Shown: positions 17,684 through 25,546 of the stretch, one piece after another
Numbering within the stretch: the first letter of the stretch is position 1
How the letters are laid out: each line of letters opens with the position of its first letter
From: Streptomyces spinoverrucosus
Lineage (GTDB): Bacteria > Actinomycetota > Actinomycetes > Streptomycetales > Streptomycetaceae
Direction: 5' to 3'
NCBI RefSeq assembly: GCF_006539505.1
Contig: NZ_BJND01000012.1
Location: 248,001 to 312,000 of the forward strand
DNA length: 64,000 nucleotides
Position numbers and translations under genes: made by a program
Notes under the pieces: model-generated
What the model saw: only the letters and a program-made list of their open reading frames with translations
What the model was told of the DNA's origin: nothing
The model's database searches: none

Positions 17684-18223
17684 ATGGAAGATCTGGGAAT
17701 CGCGGCTTGGCCGCCTGAGCCGATCAGGACCGAGCGGCTCGTGCTCCGTGAGCCCGAGGCGCGGGACCGTGCGGCGTTCATCGAGCTGCTCGCCTCGTCG
17801 GAGGTGCACATCTACCTCGGCGGTCCCCGGCCGCGTGAGGAGCTTGAGCGCGAGATGCCCGAGGTGCCCGAGCGGTGGCCCGGGAGCTTCGTCGTTGAGC
17901 TCGACGGCGCGATGATCGGCCAGATCCTGCTCAGGAGAGCAACCGGGCACCGCCGCCCGGCTGCCGCGGGGAAGGCCGATCTCGGCTACCTGTTCCTGCC
18001 GCGGGCGTGGGGATGCGGGTACGCCTTCGAGGCGTGCGCGGCGGCACTCGACTGGCTCGCCGGCGTGCTTCCCGGCGAGCCGGTGGTGCTCGCCACCCAG
18101 AGCGCCAATGTCGCCTCGATGCGCCTCGCGGCGAAGCTGGGGTTCACCGAGGTGGAGCGGTTCGAGGCATGGGGCGCCGAGCAGTGGCTCGGTATGCGGT
18201 CCCCGGTCACGCCGTCCAGTTGA
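17684..18223 (+). CDS. GNAT-family N-acetyltransferase (RimJ/RimL type)
   Basis: 179 residues. It starts with the RimL pattern IRTERLVLREPEARDRAAF and ends with the acetyl-CoA fold (LGYLFLPRAWGCGYAFEA, then SMRLAAKLGFTEVERFEAWGAEQWLG). The substrate is unknown; N-terminal or small-molecule acetylation is typical. A -10-like TAGCGT at 17672-17677 ends six bases before the ATG, so the mRNA may be leaderless. Confidence 0.88.
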   Translation: MEDLGIAAWPPEPIRTERLVLREPEARDRAAFIELLASSEVHIYLGGPRPREELEREMPEVPERWPGSFVVELDGAMIGQILLRRATGHRRPAAAGKADLGYLFLPRAWGCGYAFEACAAALDWLAGVLPGEPVVLATQSANVASMRLAAKLGFTEVERFEAWGAEQWLGMRSPVTPSS

Positions 18224-18227
18224 GTTC

Positions 18228-18268
18228 GGCCTGTCGTTTGGATCATGGCGGCGTCCAAACGACAGGCC
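18228..18268. terminator. Bidirectional hairpin terminator
   Basis: GGCCTGTCGTTTGG and its exact complement form a 14-bp stem with a 13-nt loop between the convergent acetyltransferase and nuclease genes. Confidence 0.8.
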
Positions 18269-18288
18269 CTGGCCCTGATCGCAGGCGG

Positions 18289-20115
18289 TTACGGGTGGAA
18301 CCGCAGCACCTGCGGGTCGTGGTCGCTGATCTGGTCGTGGAACTCGGCGTTGATGTGCACGCTGTCGTACTCGAAGTCGCACCCGCGCCGGATGGACGGG
18401 CTGATCAGGATCTGGTCCAGCGTCTGGCTGTTGCCCTGGTAGACGTACGAGTAACGCTCGCTCCTGGGCAGCGACTTGATCGCCGACCACAGCGCGCCGT
18501 CGCCTTCGAGGATCTCCACCGTGTCGGAGAACTCGAAGTCGTTGATGTCGCCGAGCGTGACGACGTCCGCGTTCTTCTGGGTGTCCAGGATCTGCTTCAC
18601 GAACGTGTTCACCGCCGTGGCCTGGAGGTGGCGCTGGGTCTCCGAGCTGCGGGTCGGCGGCTGGTACTGGGCGTGCAGCGACTGGTCGCCGCCCTTCGAC
18701 GCGAAGTGGTTCGCGATCACGAAGACCGTCCTGCCCCGGAAGACGAACTCCCCGACCAGCGGCTTGCGGCTGTCCTCCCAGGCCGCGTTCGTCGGGTCGA
18801 TCCGGCCGGGAGACACGGTCAGGGCCGCCTTGCCGCGCACCTTGGTCACGCCGGTGGCGGTCGTGGCGTCGCCGCCCGGGCGGTCGGTGAAGGACACCCG
18901 CTGAGGGTTGAACAGGAACACGTTGCGGATGTTGCCGCCGGGCTGGCCGCCGTCCTCGCCGTCCACCGGGTCGACGGAGCGCCAGTCGTAGCGCGGGCCG
19001 CCCGCGGCGACGATCGCGTCGATCAGCTTCGACATCGTCTGGTCGGCGCCGACCGTGCCGTCGTTCTTCGTGCCGTTGTTGTCCTGGATCTCCTCCAGGG
19101 ACAGGATGTCCGGCGACTGGAGGTTGTGCACGATCGCGGCGGCGTGCTCGTCGAACGTGCCGTCGGCCGGGTCGAGGTTCTCGACGTTGTACGTCGCCAC
19201 CGCCAGCTCGCCGCGCCGCTGCTTACGGGTCGTCTCGCGCTCCAGGCCGCCCTGCTCCAGGGTGCCGAGCTCGCGCGCGACGAGGGTGTAACCACCGAAC
19301 TGGGTGTAGTCCAGCGGGCCGGTCGTGGTGCCGGTGAGCACGTCGCCGACGTTCGCGTCCGGGAAGTCGGAGGCCTTGCCGAGGGACTGGATCTGCAGCC
19401 GGCCGGTGTTCTGCGAGGCGTAGGAGCCGTAGACCGCGCCGCCGTGGCGGCTGGCGTTCTCGCGCGGCTTCACCGTGACCCACAGCTCGGTGTACGGGTC
19501 GGTGGCGCCGACCACGCGGGTGTTGGCGACCTGGACGTTCATGCCCTCCAGGGACTCGTAGTAGTCCAGGGCGTACTTCGTCGGCCGGAGCGTCAGGCCG
19601 TTGATGGAACCCTTCGCCGCCGGGTCCCCGGCCGGGGCGTAGGCGTTCGGCACGGACCGGGCGTCGATCACCGTGGCGGCCGGGACGGCGTTGCCGCTGG
19701 ACACGACGGTGATCGTCGGCCGGGTGATCTCGGTGAGCGCCTGGTTGCCGGAGGAGGTGCCGCCCGGGACGTACTCGGACACCGTTCCCGACACAGTCAC
19801 CGAGTCACCGACGGCGACCTTCGGGGTGGAGCCGGTGAAGACGAAGATGCCCTCACTGGTGGCCGGGTCGGCGTCCGCGCTCGGGTCCTGGATCCAGAAC
19901 CCGCGCGACGAACCGTAGGTGCGCACGCCGGTGACGATTCCGGCCACGTCGGTGACCTGCTGACCGGCGTACGGGGATATCCGCGTACTGCCCTGGATGT
20001 CATGGATGCGCACCGCGTCCGCGTGCGCGGGCGAGGCGATGACGACGGTGGACGCCGCGGAACAGACGGCGGCGACGGTGAGCGCGGCAAGGCGCGCGGA
20101 AGACTTGCTCGGCAA
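18289..20115 (-). CDS. Secreted endonuclease/exonuclease/phosphatase-family nuclease (ExeM/NucH-like)
   Basis: 608 residues. A Sec signal peptide (cleavage after SPAHA, about 32) precedes an N-terminal OB-like domain (about 35-300), as in ExeM-type nucleases. The EEP catalytic domain follows: ATYNVENL, SLEEIQDNNGT, FVIANHFASKGG, LGDINDFE and the terminal ISDHDPQVL histidine. It probably degrades extracellular DNA for phosphate. I chose the TTG at 20113-20115 because GGAGG lies eight bases upstream and the signal peptide follows at once. Confidence 0.85.
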   Translation of the reverse strand: MPSKSSARLAALTVAAVCSAASTVVIASPAHADAVRIHDIQGSTRISPYAGQQVTDVAGIVTGVRTYGSSRGFWIQDPSADADPATSEGIFVFTGSTPKVAVGDSVTVSGTVSEYVPGGTSSGNQALTEITRPTITVVSSGNAVPAATVIDARSVPNAYAPAGDPAAKGSINGLTLRPTKYALDYYESLEGMNVQVANTRVVGATDPYTELWVTVKPRENASRHGGAVYGSYASQNTGRLQIQSLGKASDFPDANVGDVLTGTTTGPLDYTQFGGYTLVARELGTLEQGGLERETTRKQRRGELAVATYNVENLDPADGTFDEHAAAIVHNLQSPDILSLEEIQDNNGTKNDGTVGADQTMSKLIDAIVAAGGPRYDWRSVDPVDGEDGGQPGGNIRNVFLFNPQRVSFTDRPGGDATTATGVTKVRGKAALTVSPGRIDPTNAAWEDSRKPLVGEFVFRGRTVFVIANHFASKGGDQSLHAQYQPPTRSSETQRHLQATAVNTFVKQILDTQKNADVVTLGDINDFEFSDTVEILEGDGALWSAIKSLPRSERYSYVYQGNSQTLDQILISPSIRRGCDFEYDSVHINAEFHDQISDHDPQVLRFHP

Positions 20116-20176
20116 CGGGATCCCTCCGGGGACGTACGTGAGCGCCGGGACGAGGGTGGAACGAAAAAACAGTGAC

Positions 20177-20235
20177 GACGCGCGTAGAAACCGTGAACGG
20201 AGTGAACACCTGTCCCCCCAATTTCTACGCGCGTC
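20177..20235 (-). promoter_or_regulatory. 14-bp perfect inverted repeat upstream of the nuclease gene
   Basis: GACGCGCGTAGAAA (20177-20190) and its complement (20222-20235) are 31 bp apart, 62-120 bp upstream of the nuclease start. Between them on the + strand is the direct repeat GTGAAC-GGA-GTGAAC. It may be an operator or a 5' leader hairpin. The rest of the 306-bp gap (20116-20421) holds the promoter elements described next and no gene. Confidence 0.6.
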
Positions 20236-20328
20236 AATTTCCTGTGTACTCAGGCCACTTGTCAAGGTTTCGGCCATGTACGGCGCCCGACGGGGAGATG
20301 AACCGGGCGGCATGGGGTGAAATCCGTC

Positions 20329-20392
20329 TAGGCTGAGCGGCTGAGTCGTACGACGACTTTCGGGGTCGTACGACGTCCAGACGGTCGTACGG
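20329..20392 (+). promoter_or_regulatory. -10 element and three TCGTACG palindromes before the 20.4-kb gene
   Basis: A -10-like TAGGCT (20329-20334) is followed by GTCGTACGAC at 20345-20354 and again at 20365-20374, and by GTCGTACGG at 20384-20392. Centres are about 20 bp apart, two helical turns. A repeated operator or a series of leader hairpins is suggested. Confidence 0.6.
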
Positions 20393-20421
20393 CCTTCCAG
20401 GCGCCCTAGGAGATCTCCCCG

Positions 20422-21852
20422 ATGTCAGACAGCTCCCCCCTGCCGCCGGTGCGGCTGACCTCCGAAGCTGAGCTGGCGCGCGACGCGCTGTCCACGCCGT
20501 TGCTGTCCCGGGCCGCCCGGCTCGCCCGCTGGGCCGGGCCCGAGACCCGCGTGCACGCCGGGGGCGCACTGGTCGACGAGCAGCTGCCCGCCGCGGCCGA
20601 GGTGCTCGGGCTGAGCGGGGACGACGCGGCGGCGCCGGCCGGCGAGGCCTGGCGGGTGGCCGTGGACACCGGGCTGGTCGAGATCGTCGACGAGGCGGCC
20701 GGCACGGTCACGGCGGGCGAGGAGCTGGCGCAGCTCACCGGCGGCTCCCCGCACGAGGTGCTCGACGTGTGGCTGGGCGCCCTGGAGACGGTGCTCGCCG
20801 ATGCGAGCGTGCCCGACCTCGACGACCTGGCCGAGGCGATGGCCGAGGACGGCCGCGTCGACACGTCCGCGCTGGACTGGGACTTCGAGGCGGAGTCCGC
20901 GTTCCTCGACGGCGTGCTCGGCAACCTCTACCTGCTCACCGTCAGCGAGGACGGCCCCGGCGGGGCGGCGGTGCCGCTGCCCGTGCTGGCCGCGTCGATG
21001 ATCGTGCCCAATGACATGGCCGAGCCCACCAACGACGTCCTGGAGCAGGTGTCCGACGCGATGATGCGGCTGGACGACCAGTTCCGGGTGCTGCAGCCGG
21101 TGGGGCTGGTGGAGTACCAGCCGGTCGACGAGACGCTGATGGCGGACACCGAGGATGCCGGGGACGCCGGGGAGGAGCCCGACGCCGACGTCTCCCGGTA
21201 CGGCATGGTCCGGCTCACCCCGCTCGGCCTGTACGGGCTGCGGGCGCGGCTGCTGGAGGCCGGTTTCGACGCACCCGCCGTGGGCGAACTGGCCGACAAG
21301 GGCGCCGACGCGCTGCTCGACGGAACGGCCGTCTTCGGGCCGCGGGCCGCGCAGGCCGAGACCGAGCAGTGGCTGGCCCGCCGCGAACCGCTCGCCGCGG
21401 CACGGGAGTTGCTCGCCGCCGCCCGGGGCGCGGACTCCGGCGCCCCGCTGCGCCGGCTGCGCTGCCAGCAGGCTCTCTCCCTCGTCGGCCCCGACGCCGA
21501 ACCCGCCCTGCGGGACGTCCTCGACGACCCCGAGCTGGGTGGTCTGGCAAGGGTCTGGCTGACGGAGCACGGCTGTACGGACGTACCCGCCCCGTCCGAG
21601 TCGATGATCTTCTGGCTCACCGTGGACACCCTGGCCGCGCAACTCGCCGCCGAGGGCAACTCCGAGGAACTGCGCGGCCTGGTGGAGGGCCTCGCGGAAC
21701 AGCACAGCGGTTTCTTCGCGGCGGCCTGGCGGGTGGACCATCCGGCCACGGCGGACGTCCTGGAGGCGATGGGGCGCATCCACCCGGACAAGAGGATCGC
21801 CAAGGAAGCCAGGAAGGCGGCGTTCAAGGCGCGGTCGCAGCACGGAGGTTGA
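20422..21852 (+). CDS. Conserved hypothetical protein
   Basis: 476 residues, acidic, with no signal peptide or transmembrane helix. It is helix-rich and Ala/Leu/Glu-rich throughout, and the C-terminal half (LRRLRCQQALSLVGPDAEPALRDVLDDPELGGLARVWL) resembles HEAT-like repeats. A central winged-helix-like stretch (SRYGMVRLTPLGLYGLRARLLE) is possible. I do not recognise a named family. The ATG follows GGAG within GGAGATC. The gene is monocistronic, with three repeated palindromes in its leader. Confidence 0.7.
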   Translation: MSDSSPLPPVRLTSEAELARDALSTPLLSRAARLARWAGPETRVHAGGALVDEQLPAAAEVLGLSGDDAAAPAGEAWRVAVDTGLVEIVDEAAGTVTAGEELAQLTGGSPHEVLDVWLGALETVLADASVPDLDDLAEAMAEDGRVDTSALDWDFEAESAFLDGVLGNLYLLTVSEDGPGGAAVPLPVLAASMIVPNDMAEPTNDVLEQVSDAMMRLDDQFRVLQPVGLVEYQPVDETLMADTEDAGDAGEEPDADVSRYGMVRLTPLGLYGLRARLLEAGFDAPAVGELADKGADALLDGTAVFGPRAAQAETEQWLARREPLAAARELLAAARGADSGAPLRRLRCQQALSLVGPDAEPALRDVLDDPELGGLARVWLTEHGCTDVPAPSESMIFWLTVDTLAAQLAAEGNSEELRGLVEGLAEQHSGFFAAAWRVDHPATADVLEAMGRIHPDKRIAKEARKAAFKARSQHGG

Positions 21853-21955
21853 CGGTTTCTGACGTTGCGGGGGCGGTTGCCAGCCTTACGTGGCCGGATT
21901 GCTCCCCGTTGGGGCGTACGCATTCATGGAAGCGAGCCCTGTGGTGTCGCTCGGT

Positions 21956-21977
21956 GTTCAAGTGGGGTTCATGGGCG
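21956..21977 (+). promoter_or_regulatory. PHO-box-like direct repeat upstream of the PhoX-like gene
   Basis: GTTCAAGTGGG (21956-21966) and GTTCATGGGCG (21967-21977) are two adjacent 11-nt units, each starting with GTTCA. This is the spacing and core of Streptomyces PhoP boxes. It lies about 70 bp upstream of the ATG. Confidence 0.6.
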
Positions 21978-22045
21978 GGCGACAGCGTTGCGCCGACCCG
22001 AGGTCCGCCACCCTCCACGGCACTCGCCCCGTCACAGGAGACAGC

Positions 22046-23491
22046 ATGTCGCTCACTCGCAGGGACTTCGCCAGGACCACCGCGATCACCGGCGCCGGTG
22101 TCGCACTCGCGGGCAGCGTCGGCGCGCTCGCCAGCGCCCCCGGCGCCCTCGCGTCCGCCGAGACGGAGACCACGGGCCAGGAGTCCGCGGCCAGGCACGG
22201 CGGCGTCGGATACGGCCCGCTCGTCCCCGACCCCGACGGCATCCTCGCGCTGCCCGCCGGTTTCTCGTACAAGATCCTCACCTACGCGGGCAGGACCAAG
22301 CTGGAGTCGGGCGAGTTCACCCCCGCCGAGCACGACGGCACCGCGACCTTCCCCGGCCCGCGCGGCACCACCCTCCTGGTCAACAACCACGAGATGGACG
22401 GCCCGCGCGACGAGCAGGAGTACCCCGTACCGCTCATCGACGGCCTCGTCTACGACCCGGCCGCCCCGGGCGGCTGCACGGTCGTCGAGGTGCGCCGCGA
22501 CGGCCGGGTCGCCGAGTGGGTCGGCATCGCCGGCACCGCCAACAACTGCGCCGGCGGCTCCACCCCCTGGGGCACCTGGCTGACCTGCGAGGAGAACTCC
22601 GACCGGGCCGGCGAGAACGGCATGACCAAGGACCACGGCTACGTCTTCGAGGTCGACCCCTGCGACCGGCGCGCCAACCGCGACCCCAAGCCGCTGAAGT
22701 TCTTCGGCCGTTACGACCACGAGGCCGTCGTCATCGACCCCAAGCGCGGCCACGCCTACCTCACCGAGGACGCCGACGAGCCCAACGGCCTGTTCTACCG
22801 CTGGACCCCGCCGAAGGGCTTCGAGTACGGCCACGGCAAGCTCCGCACCCTCGCCGACGACGCCGGTGTCCTGCAGGCGCCCAAGTGCTACAACTCCGGC
22901 GGCCACTTCGTCGACGACCTCTCCCGCGCCACCAAGGTCGGCACCGTCTACGGCGTCGACTGGGTCGATGTCCCGGACCGCGACGCCAGGACGGTCTCCG
23001 TGCGGGAGCAGTTCGGCGAGGGCGAGATCACCCGCGCCCGCAAGCTGGAGGGCATGTGGTGGGGCGACGGCGGCGCGTACATCGTCTCCTCGTACGCCCG
23101 TGAGGAGAGCCCCGTCCAGCACGACGGCCAGGTCTGGTTCTACGACCCCAAGCGCCGGACACTGACGCTGAAGGTCCTGCTCGGCGTGAACCCCGACCCG
23201 GCCAAGGACGGCGCCTTCGACGGCCCCGACAACATCACCGTCTCCCCGTACGGCGGCCTGGTCATCGCCGAGGACGGCGACGGCATCCAGCACCTGTTCG
23301 GCGCCACCGACAGCGGCCGTACCTACCCCATCGCCCGCAACGACCTGAACATCGGCACCGAAGAGGAGCCCGAGTACAGCGAGTTCACCGGCGTCACCTT
23401 CTCACCCGACGGCAGGACCCTGTACGCCAACATCCAGGAGCCGGGCATCCTGCTCGCCATCACCGGCCCCTGGAAGCGCCAGAAGCGGTAA
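22046..23491 (+). CDS. Tat-exported PhoX-like (DUF839) protein
   Basis: 481 residues. The N-terminus has a twin-arginine signal (TRRDFARTTAITGAG, cleavage near ALASA). The mature part is a beta-propeller of the DUF839/PhoX family: GGSTPWGTWLTCEEN, RYDHEAVVIDP and DGPDNITVSPYGGLVIAEDGDG are typical. PhoX enzymes are calcium/iron-dependent alkaline phosphatases, and many DUF839 members are uncharacterised. The upstream PHO box supports a role in phosphate starvation, with the phosphatase call less certain than the family call. Confidence 0.82.
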   Translation: MSLTRRDFARTTAITGAGVALAGSVGALASAPGALASAETETTGQESAARHGGVGYGPLVPDPDGILALPAGFSYKILTYAGRTKLESGEFTPAEHDGTATFPGPRGTTLLVNNHEMDGPRDEQEYPVPLIDGLVYDPAAPGGCTVVEVRRDGRVAEWVGIAGTANNCAGGSTPWGTWLTCEENSDRAGENGMTKDHGYVFEVDPCDRRANRDPKPLKFFGRYDHEAVVIDPKRGHAYLTEDADEPNGLFYRWTPPKGFEYGHGKLRTLADDAGVLQAPKCYNSGGHFVDDLSRATKVGTVYGVDWVDVPDRDARTVSVREQFGEGEITRARKLEGMWWGDGGAYIVSSYAREESPVQHDGQVWFYDPKRRTLTLKVLLGVNPDPAKDGAFDGPDNITVSPYGGLVIAEDGDGIQHLFGATDSGRTYPIARNDLNIGTEEEPEYSEFTGVTFSPDGRTLYANIQEPGILLAITGPWKRQKR

Positions 23492-23549
23492 TTAATTCGC
23501 TCGCCGGTCCCGTGCTGCGCCTCCTACAGTGAGAGCACAACGTCACGCA

Positions 23550-23620
23550 CCTCCCGGTGCGAAGGCGGCGGCTACTTCTCTGAAAAGAATCCACGCCGCC
23601 GCCGTTTTGATCTCGGGAGG
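23550..23620 (+). ncRNA. Y-RNA-like ncRNA, unit 1 (no tRNA-like module)
   Basis: Lower stem CCTCCCG (23550-23556) pairs with CGGGAGG (23614-23620). The upper stem GGCGGCGGC (23564-23572) pairs exactly with 23595-23603. Between them on the 5' strand is GTGCGAA running into GG, containing the CGAAGG seen in Ro-binding Y RNA helices; the 3' strand has a U-rich GTTTTGATCT bulge. A 22-nt loop caps it. A -10-like TACAGT at 23525-23530 suggests transcription from about 23537. Its sequence is closely related to unit 2 on both strands. The pairing is read from the sequence; expression is inferred. Confidence 0.75.
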
Positions 23621-23630
23621 CGCAGCTTGT

Positions 23631-23784
23631 GGTGGGTGCCCGGTGCGCAGGCAGCGGATACTTCCAGGACCTGGTGGGAGACCGTGCGGGTTCGAATCCC
23701 GTCATCGACTCAGGGTCGATGTGGCGGAATGGGCAGACGCGCCAGGGTATGCACCGTCGCCGATTTCGATCTCGGGCACACCTC
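23631..23784 (+). ncRNA. yrlA: Y-RNA-like ncRNA, unit 2 (YrlA type with permuted tRNA-like module)
   Basis: The Ro-binding stem repeats unit 1: GTGCCCG (23636-23642) pairs with 23773-23779, with the shared GTGCGCAGGC and GATCTCGGG flanks, then an imperfect stem (23650-23661 with 23747-23761). Inside is a tRNA fold in permuted order. The anticodon-type stem CCTGG (23670-23674) pairs with 23742-23746. A short variable arm follows, then a T-arm with loop TTCGAAT (23686-23702). An acceptor-type stem CATCGAC/GTCGATG (23703-23721) is closed by a 5-nt loop. The D-arm (23724-23740) matches tRNA-Leu. Together with the adjacent Ro gene this is the YrlA architecture. Confidence 0.85.
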
Positions 23785-23835
23785 CTCTCGCTGCGCCTCC
23801 CTCCGAAACACGGAAAGAATTCGGGGGAGTTCACC

Positions 23836-25425
23836 ATGGCGCGATTCAACACCAGGGCCGCCAAGGCGCAGCCGACCTCGCGGGTGACGTCGACGGGGCG
23901 CGTCCTGCGTACCTTCCAGGGCGGCCGGGGCCATGAGCGCGACGCGCGCTCCGAGCTTTTCCTGCTCGCCGTCTCCAACTTCGTATCGCAGCAGACCTTC
24001 TACGAGACCGGCGCCGACCGCGACGACCGGTTCGCGCGCCTTGTGCGCGAGCTCGCCGTCACCGACCCGGCGTGGACCGCGGGGCTGCTCGGCTGGCTGC
24101 GCGGCGCGGGCAACCTCCGTACCGCATCGGTCGTGGGCGCCGCCGAGTACGTGAAGGGGCGTCTGGAGGCCGGTGCGAGCGACGGTCCGTCGAACCGTCA
24201 GGTAGTCGACTCCGTGCTCCAGCGCCCCGACGAGCCGGGCGAGTTGCTCGCGTACTGGACCGCGCTGTACGGCCGTAACATCCCGAAGCCCGTCAAGCGC
24301 GGCGTCGCCGATGCCGTACGACGGCTCTACAGCGGAAAGTCGCTGCTGAAGTACGACACCGCTTCCAAGGGTTACCGCTTCGGCGACATCCTCAACCTGG
24401 TGCACGCGGCGCCGGACCCGGACAAGCCGTGGCAGGGCGAACTGTTCCAGTACGCCCTGGACCGCCGGCACAACCCGGACACAGCCGTGCCGCCCGCCTC
24501 GGACCGCGTCCTCACCGCGCACCGTGAGCTGATGGCGCTGCCGGTCGAGGAGCGGCGGGCGGTCGTCACCGCGCCGGACGGCGCCGAGCGGCTCGCGGCG
24601 GCCGGGATGACCTGGGAGGCGCTGGCGGGCTGGCTCCAGGGGCCGATGGACAGGGCGGCCTGGGAGGCCGTGATCCCGTCCATGGGCACCATGGCCCTGG
24701 TCCGCAACCTGCGCAACTTCGACGAGGCCGGGGTGTCCGACGAGGTCGCGGCGCAGGTCGCGGCCCGGATCAGCGACCCGGCGGAAGTCGTACGGTCGCG
24801 GCAGTTCCCGTTCCGGTACCTGGCGGCGTACCAGCACGCGCCGTCGCTGCGCTGGTCGTACCCGCTGGAGCAGGCGCTCGGCCACTCGCTGGCCAACGTG
24901 CCCGCGCTGCCCGGCCGGACGCTGGTGCTCGTCGACCGCTCGGGTTCGATGTTCTACTCGCAGCTGTCCGACCGGTCGGAGCTCAACCGGGCCGACGCGG
25001 CGGCGATCTTCGGCACGGCGCTCGCGCTGCGGGCGGCGGACGCGGATCTCGTCGAGTTCGGGACGAGCAGCAACCCGGTGCCGTTCCGCAAGGAGGAGTC
25101 GGTGCTCAAGGTGCTGGAGCGGTTCGGCGACCTGGGCGGCACCGACACCACCGAGGCGGTACGCCGGCATTACCGCGAGCACGACCGGGTGCTCATCGTC
25201 ACCGACGAGCAGTACGCCTACAGCCGCCACGGCGACCCGACCGAGCAGGTCCCGTCGCACATTCCGGTCTACACCTGGAACCTGGCCGGGTACCGGGCGG
25301 GCCACGGCCCGTCCGGGAAGGGCAACAGGCACACGTTCGGCGGGCTGTCGGACGCGGCGTTCCGGATGGTGCCGCTGCTGGAGGCGGCGCGGGACGCCGA
25401 CTGGCCGTGGGTGTCGACTGGTTGA
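23836..25425 (+). CDS. rsr: Ro60/Rsr-type TROVE-domain RNA-binding protein
   Basis: 529 residues. The TROVE HEAT-repeat ring occupies about residues 15-345 (SELFLLAVSNFVSQQTFYETGADRDDRF at the start). It is followed by a von Willebrand A domain with a MIDAS motif (LVLVDRSGSMFYS) and DEQYAYSRHGDP near the end. Bacterial Ro binds Y RNAs on the ring's outer face and 3' ends of RNA in its hole, and can tether exonucleases such as PNPase. The ATG at 23836 has GGGGGAG upstream. The two Y-like RNAs lie immediately 5' on the same strand. No rtcA or rtcB is nearby. Confidence 0.93.
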   Translation: MARFNTRAAKAQPTSRVTSTGRVLRTFQGGRGHERDARSELFLLAVSNFVSQQTFYETGADRDDRFARLVRELAVTDPAWTAGLLGWLRGAGNLRTASVVGAAEYVKGRLEAGASDGPSNRQVVDSVLQRPDEPGELLAYWTALYGRNIPKPVKRGVADAVRRLYSGKSLLKYDTASKGYRFGDILNLVHAAPDPDKPWQGELFQYALDRRHNPDTAVPPASDRVLTAHRELMALPVEERRAVVTAPDGAERLAAAGMTWEALAGWLQGPMDRAAWEAVIPSMGTMALVRNLRNFDEAGVSDEVAAQVAARISDPAEVVRSRQFPFRYLAAYQHAPSLRWSYPLEQALGHSLANVPALPGRTLVLVDRSGSMFYSQLSDRSELNRADAAAIFGTALALRAADADLVEFGTSSNPVPFRKEESVLKVLERFGDLGGTDTTEAVRRHYREHDRVLIVTDEQYAYSRHGDPTEQVPSHIPVYTWNLAGYRAGHGPSGKGNRHTFGGLSDAAFRMVPLLEAARDADWPWVSTG

Positions 25426-25460
25426 TCCATCCAGGGGTTCCTTGATGCCGAGGGGCACCG

Positions 25461-25504
25461 GATGAGGCCCACGGGCGGCGGGTACACCGTCCGTGGGCCT
25501 CATC
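25461..25504. terminator. Strong hairpin after the Ro gene
   Basis: GATGAGGCCCACGG and its exact complement form a 14-bp stem with a 16-nt loop, 36 bp after the stop. Confidence 0.8.
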
Positions 25505-25546
25505 AGTAGCATCGGGGAGAGTCTCCGGTTTGCGAGGAGTTGCTGG

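Noticed and set aside
20191..20221. PHO box upstream of the secreted nuclease
   Set aside because: The two GTTCAC cores on the minus strand are 9 bp apart, not the 11-bp period of PhoP boxes.
23680..23750. A functional tRNA-Leu gene
   Set aside because: The tRNA-like parts are in permuted order, the acceptor stem is closed by a loop and there is no anticodon loop or mature 3' end. It fits a Y RNA module instead.
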